Assembly: GCA_913064925.1 (NCBI GenBank)
Contig: CAJYBN010000182.1
Location: 1-5,644, forward strand
Direction of reading: 5' to 3'
DNA from: an uncultured Peptococcaceae bacterium
GTDB taxonomy: Bacteria > Bacillota > Desulfotomaculia > Desulfotomaculales > Desulfallaceae
DNA: 5,644 bases
This document shows positions 1 to 5,644 of this stretch, in pieces (position 1 is the first letter of the stretch; each line of letters opens with the position of its first letter). The position numbers and the translations under genes were made by a program. The notes below the pieces were generated by a model, which had not been told where the DNA came from, made no database searches, and saw nothing but the letters and a program-made list of their open reading frames with translations.

Positions 1-2
1 CG

Positions 3-101
3 GTCAGTAAGGTAAGAACGCGGTTGATGTTTGAGCACAACCGTTTTAAGCATTTAAATGAGCCATCTTTGAACGCTGACTTTGACGAATCCCTGACCTA
101 A
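3..101 (+). CDS. Possible 3' end of an unidentified plus-strand gene (partial)
   Basis: A plus-strand frame is open from the window edge for 32 codons and ends in TAA at 99-101. It reads ...LMFEHNRFKHLNEPSL then NADFDESLT at the end. The other two plus frames close within the first 15 bases. The stretch is visibly more AT-rich than the neighbouring HD gene, and the amino-acid mix is protein-like. The stop overlaps the stop of the HD gene (98-100) on the other strand, so the two would converge. I do not recognise the family; a transposase or other accessory protein is possible but unproven. A weak hairpin (21-26 with 38-43, followed by four T) lies inside it. A chance open frame of this length is quite possible. 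Confidence 0.3.
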   Translation, partial: VSKVRTRLMFEHNRFKHLNEPSLNADFDESLT

Positions 102-649
102 AGCCCCATCTCGCCGGCAATGCTCTGCATGGCTTCTAGGCCCAGCGCCATGAATTCTTCCAGCTCCAGGCCCATTTCGGTGCAGGAGGCTATAATTTCT
201 CGGTTGGCCCCGCGGGCAAAGGATTTTTCTCCAAATCGGTTTTTCAGAAAGTTCACGTCAATGGCGGAGAGCTTTTTCTCGGGCTTTATCAGCGCTGCGG
301 CTACGATTAATCCCGTTAACGGGTCGGTGGCATAGAGTGCCTTATCCATCAAGGATCTACGCGGCAGCCCGTGCGCCTCGTTATGTACCTTCACGGCATA
401 AACCACGTCCTCGGGCAGCCCGTGTTCCGCCAGCAGCTCGGCCCCTTCCAGGCTGTGCCGCTCGGGGCTGTCCTTGGTGCGGTCATAATCGATGTCGTGC
501 AGCAGGCCCGCCAGACCCCACTTTTCCTCGTCCTCACCAAAGTGCCGGGCCAGGCGGCGCATGACGGCCTCCATGGCCAGAGAGTGTTTGATAAGATTCT
601 TGGTTTTCAGGTGTTTCTTCAGCAGTTGAAAGGCTTCTTCTCTGGTCAT
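98..649 (-). CDS. HD-domain (HDIG-type) metal-dependent hydrolase, substrate unknown
   Basis: A 183-residue soluble protein of the HD superfamily, whose members bind divalent metal and usually hydrolyse phosphate esters such as nucleotides or cyclic dinucleotides. The metal signature is visible in order: H22 (in LIKHSLAMEAVM), the paired H51-D52 (in GLLHDIDYD), further histidines H65, H89 and H93 (VKVHNEAHG), and D109 (ATDPLTGLI). The length suits a stand-alone HD protein with no fused sensor or synthetase domain. The ATG start is preceded by GGGAGGG five bases upstream. The gene begins 33 bases after the thioesterase stop, so the two are probably co-transcribed. No convincing terminator follows its stop. 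The physiological substrate cannot be read from the sequence. Confidence 0.85.
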   Translation of the reverse strand: MTREEAFQLLKKHLKTKNLIKHSLAMEAVMRRLARHFGEDEEKWGLAGLLHDIDYDRTKDSPERHSLEGAELLAEHGLPEDVVYAVKVHNEAHGLPRRSLMDKALYATDPLTGLIVAAALIKPEKKLSAIDVNFLKNRFGEKSFARGANREIIASCTEMGLELEEFMALGLEAMQSIAGEMGL

Positions 650-668
650 TTTTTCCCTCCCACACTTT

Positions 669-692
669 TTTATAATTCCACTTTATAATTCC
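669..692. repeat. Short direct repeat at the thioesterase stop codon
   Basis: The 11-mer TTTATAATTCC occurs at 669-679 and again at 682-692, a 13-base period. Read on the minus strand, the upstream copy encodes the last thioesterase codons and its stop (GAA TTA TAA). The second copy lies in the gap before the HD gene. This looks like a small tandem duplication, perhaps by replication slippage. No function is evident. Confidence 0.6.
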
Positions 693-1105
693 GCCGGGTC
701 AATGCGCAAAAACTTGGCCTTGGCCCTGGCAGCCACTTTACCGCCGGGCAGCACTATGCGCCCGGCCATGTGGTACAGCCTGCCTTTCTTCTCCTCCTCG
801 CACCATGATTCCACCACCAGCTTTGTTTTCACCGGCACGCTCAAGCTGTAGCGGATTTGCATGTCCGCAGTCATGCTGGATATGTTCTTCATCCACAGCC
901 ACCAGGCCATGGTTTCGTCCAACAGCGTGGATATCAACCCTCCGTGCATGTAACCATTCCAACCTTGGTGCTCCTCGCCGGCAATAAATTCCGTGCGGCA
1001 GACATCCCCCTCCATGGTAAAATTCAACTTCAAGCCAATGGGGTTTTGCTTACCGCAGGCAAAGCACATGTGGTTATTTTTTATTACCGAACTCAGCGGG
1101 ACCAC
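683..1105 (-). CDS. PaaI-family hotdog-fold thioesterase
   Basis: A 140-residue cytoplasmic protein with the single hotdog fold of PaaI/YbgC-like acyl-CoA thioesterases, which typically act as homotetramers on acyl- or aryl-CoA. The core motif is clear: H46-Q-G-W-N, then H54-G-G (in GYMHGGLIST), then D63-E64 in the long helix (LLDETMAW), then the strand TADMQIRYSLSVPV around residues 79-92. The N-terminus carries C14-x2-C17 followed by NPIGL, a pattern seen in a subset of this family that opens with a CFxCGxxNPxGL segment. The GTG start has a G-rich stretch (GAGCGGGGGG) directly against it, which is poor spacing. M13 at 1067-1069 is an alternative start but has no clear ribosome binding site. 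It is first in a probable two-gene unit with the HD protein. The CoA substrate is unknown. Confidence 0.82.
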   Translation of the reverse strand: MVPLSSVIKNNHMCFACGKQNPIGLKLNFTMEGDVCRTEFIAGEEHQGWNGYMHGGLISTLLDETMAWWLWMKNISSMTADMQIRYSLSVPVKTKLVVESWCEEEKKGRLYHMAGRIVLPGGKVAARAKAKFLRIDPAEL

Positions 1106-1125
1106 CCCCCGCTCTATTGTTACAT

Positions 1126-1140
1126 ATTATAACCCGTTAT
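1126..1140 (-). promoter_or_regulatory. Candidate -10 element with overlapping interrupted palindrome
   Basis: On the minus strand a perfect TATAAT lies at 1126-1131, about 20 bases before the thioesterase GTG. That would give a leader of roughly a dozen bases. No acceptable -35 hexamer is found 16-18 bases upstream; a TTGCCA is present but only 8 bases away. The same spot holds ATAAC-CC-GTTAT (1129-1140), an interrupted inverted repeat that could be a repressor site. Both are sequence-only suggestions. Confidence 0.35.
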
Positions 1141-1239
1141 GGCAAGGGTTACCTGCAGAAAACATCGTTTTTGCTAATTTTTAGTGCAATAATGGCAATA
1201 ATGCCTCCCGCCGGTCCGGAGCCGGAAAAAGACGCAAAG

Positions 1240-1258
1240 AAAAAACACCGGCCGCGGT
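1240..1258 (-). terminator. Weak terminator-like hairpin with T run
   Basis: On the minus strand ACCG-cggc-CGGT (1258 down to 1247) is followed almost at once by six T (1245-1240). The stem is only four G/C-rich pairs, so any termination would be partial. It lies downstream of the main hppA terminator and could act as a backup. Confidence 0.25.
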
Positions 1259-1280
1259 TGCTCGATGATGATGCGGACCC

Positions 1281-1298
1281 CCGCTACGGGAGTAGCGG
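1281..1298. other. Perfect 7-bp inverted repeat between hppA and the thioesterase gene
   Basis: CCGCTAC (1281-1287) and GTAGCGG (1292-1298) form a perfect stem around GGGA. Read as plus-strand RNA, that loop is a GNRA tetraloop. No T run follows on either strand, so it is not a standard intrinsic terminator. On the minus strand it falls just 3' of the hppA terminator. It could be a 3' stabilising hairpin or a protein site; its role is not established. Confidence 0.45.
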
Positions 1299-1310
1299 CA
1301 CAAGAAGATG

Positions 1311-1340
1311 AAAAACCCCTACCGCTTGGCGATAGGGGTT
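1311..1340 (-). terminator. Rho-independent terminator of hppA
   Basis: AACCCCTA (1314-1321) pairs with TAGGGGTT (1333-1340), and the interior CGC/GCG (1323-1325 with 1329-1331) can extend the stem past one mismatch. On the minus strand the hairpin ends in five T. It begins 22 bases after the hppA stop, the expected place for the end of a monocistronic hppA transcript. Confidence 0.8.
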
Positions 1341-1362
1341 CAGATTGGTTATGAAGCTCGCA

Positions 1363-3372
<2,010 letters not shown>

Positions 3373-3420
3373 AAAAAATCACCTCCGCAATAAATTTGAA
3401 TGATACCGCAAAATGACGCC

Positions 3421-3477
3421 GGATCCCACGGCAGCCTCACGGCGGTGCTTGTACCGCCTCAGGCAAGCAAGGGACCC
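3421..3477 (-). other. Three-tier RNA hairpin in the hppA leader
   Basis: Read on the minus strand, GGGTCCC (3477-3471) pairs with GGGATCC (3427-3421) with one G-U. After a 6/6 internal loop, GCCT (3464-3461) pairs with AGGC (3437-3434). After a GA/GTG internal loop, GGCGGT (3458-3453) pairs with ACCGCC (3446-3441), closed by the loop ACAAGC. That is 17 pairs in three coaxial blocks. The apical 3' arm CACCGCCG (3447-3440) can instead pair at 7 of 8 positions with CGGAGGTG of the hppA Shine-Dalgarno (3387-3380). This gives two mutually exclusive folds. The pairing is read directly from sequence; a switching role is inference. Confidence 0.5.
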
Positions 3478-3518
3478 TATTGTTGGTACATAAAGCTTCT
3501 TTTCACAAGCAATCCCAT
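3477..3518 (-). CDS. Candidate 13-residue leader peptide upstream of hppA
   Basis: A small frame ATG...TAG encodes MGLLVKRSFMYQQ. An AGGAG (3532-3528) sits nine bases before the ATG, acceptable for initiation. The stop codon's last base is the first base of the outer hairpin stem (3477). A ribosome finishing this frame would therefore cover and open that stem. No run of a single codon points to amino-acid sensing. Translation is unproven, and such a short frame could arise by chance. Confidence 0.25.
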   Translation of the reverse strand: MGLLVKRSFMYQQ

Positions 3519-3585
3519 ACTCCTATACTCCTACGCTGCTCAGGGGTTCCTGTGCTCACCTCCTCCGCCCCCTTTCTCCACAGCA

Positions 3586-3614
3586 ATTATAGCATAGGGA
3601 GTAATAATTGACAA
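3586..3614 (-). promoter_or_regulatory. Sigma-A-type promoter of hppA
   Basis: Minus-strand TTGTCA (3614-3609, five of six matching the -35 consensus) is followed by exactly 17 bases and a perfect TATAAT (3591-3586). Transcription would start near 3579. This is the best promoter in the window and lies downstream of the secG terminator, so hppA should be transcribed independently of eno-secG. Confidence 0.75.
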
Positions 3615-3633
3615 TTATTTATAGTATACTATA
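3603..3633. promoter_or_regulatory. Two adjacent perfect palindromes over the hppA -35 region (operator candidates)
   Basis: AATAATTG-A-CAATTATT (3603-3619) is a perfect 8-bp inverted repeat around one central base, and it contains the whole -35 hexamer. Immediately next to it, TATAGTATACTATA (3620-3633) is a perfect 14-bp palindrome. A dimeric regulator bound to the first would block RNA polymerase; one bound to the second sits where activators or cooperative partners bind. The region is very AT-rich, which raises the chance of fortuitous palindromes, but two abutting perfect ones at a promoter are noteworthy. Confidence 0.45.
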
Positions 3634-3672
3634 TATTAGCGAAAAAATCGTACTGTTATTTATATTGGCGAA
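3632..3672. repeat. 12-bp direct repeat upstream of the hppA promoter
   Basis: TATATTAGCGAA (3632-3643) and TATATTGGCGAA (3661-3672) differ at one base and are offset by 29 bases, just under three helical turns. The right-hand copy touches the T run of the secG terminator. They could be upstream binding sites for a regulator or a degenerate duplication. No known binding site was recognised. Confidence 0.45.
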
Positions 3673-3673
3673 T

Positions 3674-3695
3674 AAAAAAACCGGGAGTCTCCCGG
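3674..3695 (-). terminator. Rho-independent terminator of secG (and eno-secG)
   Basis: Minus-strand CCGGGA-gac-TCCCGG (3695-3681) is followed directly by seven T (3680-3674). It starts five bases after the secG stop codon. This is a canonical strong terminator that ends the glycolytic/secretion unit. Confidence 0.92.
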
Positions 3696-3700
3696 ATTTA

Positions 3701-3934
3701 TTATCTTGATAAAACTACTAGGATCAAAGAGGTTACAGCGAAGGCCACGGCGACAAAAACCGTTATCTTGCCCAGGAATTCGTCCAACCCCTTCTTCTTG
3801 CCAAAAAACGTTTCCGCTCCGCCGGCTATGGCTCCGGAAAGCCCGGCACTGCGCCCGGACTGCAGCAAAATTACGGCTATCAATCCCAGGCACAAAATAA
3901 CATGTATAATAGTCAAAACCACTTTTAATACCAA
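3701..3934 (-). CDS. secG: Preprotein translocase subunit SecG
   Basis: Small membrane subunit of the SecYEG channel, which assists SecA-driven protein export. The 77-residue product has the family layout: a first membrane segment (about 3-24), a cytoplasmic loop rich in Gly/Ser (LLQSGRSAGLSGAIAGGAETFFGKKKG, residues 23-49) with the diagnostic QSGRSAGLSGAIAGGAE stretch, then a second membrane segment (about 57-75). I choose the TTG at 3934 because AGGAGG (3949-3944) lies nine bases before it and the mature reading MVLKVVLTIIHVIL fits SecG. An ATG ten codons upstream (3964) would translate through that Shine-Dalgarno as Arg-Arg and has none of its own. The gene follows eno with a 149-base gap and probably has both its own promoter and read-through. 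Confidence 0.93.
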   Translation of the reverse strand: MVLKVVLTIIHVILCLGLIAVILLQSGRSAGLSGAIAGGAETFFGKKKGLDEFLGKITVFVAVAFAVTSLILVVLSR

Positions 3935-3964
3935 AACTCGTTCCCTCCTAAACCAACTAAACAC

Positions 3965-3993
3965 ATTTTAATATAACCGGCCGGAGAAAGCAA
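3965..3993 (-). promoter_or_regulatory. Candidate promoter of secG
   Basis: Minus-strand TTGCTT (3993-3988) and TAAAAT (3970-3965) are 17 bases apart. The -10 matches five of six positions, the -35 only three. The spacer contains the self-complementary CCGGCCGG (3977-3984). Transcription would begin around 3958 and leave a leader of about 24 bases before the TTG start. Confidence 0.4.
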
Positions 3994-4055
3994 GAACTTA
4001 TTAGGGCGCAGAGGAAGTAATTAGCACGGCAGAGAAAATTTATGGAAAGCTGCCC

Positions 4056-4075
4056 GGGCGGGCAAAAGCCCGCCC
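4056..4075 (-). terminator. GC-only hairpin after eno, imperfect terminator
   Basis: GGGCGGGC (4056-4063) and GCCCGCCC (4068-4075) form a perfect 8-bp all-G/C stem with a four-base loop, beginning eight bases past the eno stop. On the minus strand it is followed by GGGCAGCTTTCC rather than a T run, so it should terminate poorly. On the plus strand it is followed by four T. It may act as partial terminator or mRNA 3' stabiliser, allowing read-through into secG. Confidence 0.45.
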
Positions 4076-4083
4076 TTTTCCGC

Positions 4084-5370
4084 TTAGCGCAGGTTGTAAA
4101 AGACCTGCCGCCCCTTGAACAGGGCCGTTCCCGCCAGCTCTTCCTCTATGCGCAGCAGCTGGTTGTACTTGGCCACCCGGTCGGTGCGCGACGGCGCGCC
4201 GGTTTTGATCTGCCCGGCGTTAACCGCCACCACGAAGTCGGCGATGATGGCGTCCTCGGTCTCGCCCGAGCGGTGGGACACCACGGCGGTATACCCGGCC
4301 TGCTTGGCCATTTCGATGGTTTCCAGCGTTTCTGTGATGGTGCCGATCTGGTTTAACTTCACCAGAATGGAGTTGGCCACCCCCGACTTGATGCCGCGGG
4401 CCAGGCGCTCGGTATTGGTGACAAACAGGTCGTCCCCCACGATCTGCACTTTACCGCCCAGCCGCCGGGTCAGCTCCGCCCAGCCTTCCCAGTCGTCTTC
4501 CGCCAGGCCGTCCTCGATGGATACGATGGGGTACTTGTCAACCAGCCGGCTGTAGAAGTCAATCATTTCCGCCGCGGAATAAGCGAGGCCCTCGCCGGCC
4601 AGCACGTACTTGCCGTCCTTGAAGAACTCCGTGGCCGCCGCGTCAATGGCCAGGGCCACGTCCTCCCCCGGCCGGTAACCGGCGGCTTCAATGGCCTCCA
4701 TGATCACCGCCAGCGCCTCCTCGTTGGAACCCAGGTTGGGCGCAAAGCCGCCCTCGTCGCCCACCGCGGTGCTCATGCCCTTCTTCTTCAGCACCCCTTT
4801 CAGGGTGTGGAAAACCTCGGCGCCCGTGCGCAGCGCCTCGGCAAAATTGTCCGCCCCCAGCGGCATAATCATGAATTCCTGGATGTCCACGTTGTTGTCG
4901 GCGTGCTTGCCGCCGTTGAGGATGTTCATCATGGGCACGGGCAGCAGCCTGGCCCCGGCCCCGCCCAGGTAGCGGTACAGCGGCATGCCCAGCGACGCGG
5001 CAGCCGCGCGCGCCGCGGCCATGGACACGCCCAGTATGGCGTTGGCGCCCAGTTTGCCTTTATTGGGGGTGCCGTCCAGGTCGATCATGGTCAGGTCGAT
5101 GCCCGTCTGGTCCAGGGCATCAAACCCCACTATCTCGGGAGCGATTGTTTCATTGACGTTTTCCACGGCCCTGGTAACGCCCTTGCCCTTGTAGCGGCCG
5201 GGGTCGCCGTCCCTCAATTCCACCGCCTCGTAAGCGCCGGTGGAAGCGCCCGAAGGCACCGCCGCCCGCCCCAGGGTGCCGTCCTCCAGCAGCACATCCA
5301 CCTCCACGGTGGGGTTGCTCCGGGAATCGAGAATTTCCCTGGCTGTTATATCGGTTATGGTAGTGGACAT
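4084..5370 (-). CDS. eno: Enolase (phosphopyruvate hydratase)
   Basis: Cytoplasmic enzyme of lower glycolysis and gluconeogenesis that interconverts 2-phosphoglycerate and phosphoenolpyruvate. At 428 residues it is standard length. Landmarks in order: the mobile loop S40-G-A-S-T-G with EAVELRDGD (48-56), LGANAILGVSMA (107-118), NGGKHADNN with H156, the acid E206 in GDEGGFAPN, Mg2+ ligands D243, E286 (SIEDG) and D313 (VGDD), the catalytic base K338 (LVKLNQIG), SHRSGE (365-370) and K389 (QIKTGAPSRTDR). All key residues are present. The ATG at 5370 is chosen because a GGAGAGGAGAGGGG run lies just upstream and MSTTITDITAREILDSR fits the family. A TTG 14 codons upstream lacks support. It follows gpmI by 67 bases, and the two enzymes catalyse consecutive steps. 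Confidence 0.98.
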   Translation of the reverse strand: MSTTITDITAREILDSRSNPTVEVDVLLEDGTLGRAAVPSGASTGAYEAVELRDGDPGRYKGKGVTRAVENVNETIAPEIVGFDALDQTGIDLTMIDLDGTPNKGKLGANAILGVSMAAARAAAASLGMPLYRYLGGAGARLLPVPMMNILNGGKHADNNVDIQEFMIMPLGADNFAEALRTGAEVFHTLKGVLKKKGMSTAVGDEGGFAPNLGSNEEALAVIMEAIEAAGYRPGEDVALAIDAAATEFFKDGKYVLAGEGLAYSAAEMIDFYSRLVDKYPIVSIEDGLAEDDWEGWAELTRRLGGKVQIVGDDLFVTNTERLARGIKSGVANSILVKLNQIGTITETLETIEMAKQAGYTAVVSHRSGETEDAIIADFVVAVNAGQIKTGAPSRTDRVAKYNQLLRIEEELAGTALFKGRQVFYNLR

Positions 5371-5410
5371 AAAAGCCCCTCTCCTCTCCTTAAAGTTTAT
5401 ATAAGCTGGC

Positions 5411-5438
5411 AAACCCGCAACCGGTGACGCGCGGGTTT
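5411..5438 (-). other. Hairpin at the gpmI stop, between gpmI and eno
   Basis: AAACCCGC (5411-5418) and GCGGGTTT (5431-5438) form a perfect 8-bp stem with a 12-base loop. On the minus strand it starts at the last bases of the gpmI TAA stop and is followed by GCCAGC, not by more T. It could attenuate or mark an mRNA processing point, but is not a strong terminator. The AT-rich TTATATAAACTTTAAGG that follows leads into the eno ribosome binding site and has no clear -35. Confidence 0.4.
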
Positions 5439-5644
5439 TACGCTTCCAACAGGCTGCGGCCGGTCATTTCGGCCGGCTTTTCCAGCCCCAGCAGCTGCAG
5501 CACGGTGGGCGCCACGTCTTCCAGGCGGCCCGTCCGCAGCTTCGCCCCCAGGTGATCGTCGCTCACCAGAATGAAGGGCACCGGGTTGGTGGTGTGCGCG
5601 GTGTGCGGCTCGCCAGCCCCCTCCCGCATCACTTCGAGATCGGA
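5438..5644 (-). CDS. gpmI: 2,3-bisphosphoglycerate-independent phosphoglycerate mutase, C-terminal end (partial)
   Basis: The last 68 residues of the cofactor-independent mutase that converts 3-phosphoglycerate to 2-phosphoglycerate, using Mn2+ in the alkaline-phosphatase fold. The frame is open through the window edge, so the gene continues to the right. The diagnostic segment GEPHTAHTTNPVPFILV is present; its HTTN histidine is one of the family's metal ligands. It is followed by GRLEDVAPTVLQLLGLEKP and EMTGRSLLEA, the usual C-terminal helix and tail. The upstream DHGN metal motif lies outside the window. Its product is the substrate of enolase encoded immediately downstream, as in many Firmicutes. 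No damage is seen in the visible part. Confidence 0.95.
   Translation of the reverse strand, partial: SDLEVMREGAGEPHTAHTTNPVPFILVSDDHLGAKLRTGRLEDVAPTVLQLLGLEKPAEMTGRSLLEA

Larger units (their letters stand above)
3373..3579 (-). promoter_or_regulatory. Long structured 5' leader of hppA
   Basis: From the expected transcription start (about 3579, seven bases past the -10) to the hppA TTG the leader is about 207 nt, far longer than needed for translation. In order it holds: a strong Shine-Dalgarno-like run (GGAGGAGG, 3559-3566) at or beside a GTG (3557-3559) that opens an 18-codon frame ending at 3503; a tandem AGGAGTAT (3532-3525 and 3524-3517) leading into an ATG at 3518; a 13-codon frame ending at 3477; a three-tier hairpin at 3421-3477; and finally the hppA ribosome binding site at 3379-3386. 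It matches no riboswitch class I can recall. No T run follows the hairpin, so control, if any, is more likely translational than by termination. Confidence 0.45.

Noticed and set aside
21..47. CGGTTG...CAACCG followed by TTTT, a possible plus-strand terminator
   Set aside because: Only six pairs with an 11-base loop and a short T run, and it lies inside the possible coding tail.
1231..1260. GACGCAAAG resembling part of the cyclic-di-GMP (GEMM) riboswitch core
   Set aside because: The partner elements of the GEMM core and its paired stems are missing, and it would face the plus strand where there is no gene.
1117..1311. A 64-codon plus-strand frame in the gap between the thioesterase gene and hppA
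   Set aside because: No clear ribosome binding site or family, and it runs through the hairpins and up to the hppA terminator. Treated as chance.
3421..3480. T-box-like sequence, because GAGGCGGTAC recalls the T-box antiterminator bulge
   Set aside because: It differs from the AGGGTGGTACC core, has no terminator or specifier stem, and hppA is not an amino-acid-related gene.
3373..3580. A fluoride riboswitch (enolase and pyrophosphatases are known fluoride-sensitive targets)
   Set aside because: The conserved GGnGAUGG and UGAUGGC segments are absent from both the hppA and eno leaders.
5371..5412. An N-terminal extension of enolase starting at TTG 5412
   Set aside because: The extension reads through the eno ribosome binding site, and enolases begin near the conserved ITDITAREILDSR segment.
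4807..5427. A 206-codon plus-strand frame opposite eno
   Set aside because: An antisense shadow of enolase codon usage: low-complexity His/Gly/Ala/Val sequence and no family resemblance.

Overview
The window reads as a chromosomal housekeeping block from an anaerobic, moderately GC-rich Firmicute. The best guess is the Clostridia/Peptococcaceae lineage (Desulfotomaculum or Pelotomaculum type). The grounds are the gpmI-eno-secG gene order, strong GGAGG-type ribosome binding sites, TTG/GTG start codons, sigma-A-like promoters in short AT-rich gaps, and a membrane pyrophosphatase. The lineage is an inference; the gene identities mostly are not.

All confidently identified genes lie on the minus strand, so transcription runs from high to low coordinates. 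The right edge holds the 3' end of gpmI (phosphoglycerate mutase), then eno (enolase, start corrected to 5370). After a gap with a promoter comes secG, a Sec translocon subunit whose start I place at a TTG at 3934. A textbook terminator follows at 3674-3695. Next is a 328-base non-coding stretch (3373-3700) and then hppA, a proton-pumping membrane pyrophosphatase, closed by a terminator at 1311-1340. A separate small unit follows: a PaaI-type hotdog thioesterase and an HD-domain hydrolase 33 bases apart. At the left edge a short plus-strand reading frame may be the tail of a convergent gene.

Functionally, gpmI and eno are consecutive steps of lower glycolysis/gluconeogenesis (3-PG to 2-PG to PEP). 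HppA conserves the energy of pyrophosphate as an ion gradient, a common economy in energy-limited anaerobes. SecG belongs to protein export and is simply a frequent neighbour of eno. The thioesterase and HD protein have no assigned substrate.

I do not see a wholly new multi-gene system. The most interesting stretch is the gap upstream of hppA. It has a near-consensus promoter whose -35 sits inside a perfect palindrome, a second palindrome beside it, and a 12-bp direct repeat. Downstream is a leader of about 200 nt with short reading frames and a three-tier hairpin, one arm of which can alternatively pair with the hppA ribosome binding site. This looks like uncharacterised transcriptional plus translational control of a pyrophosphatase, but it is inferred from sequence alone.
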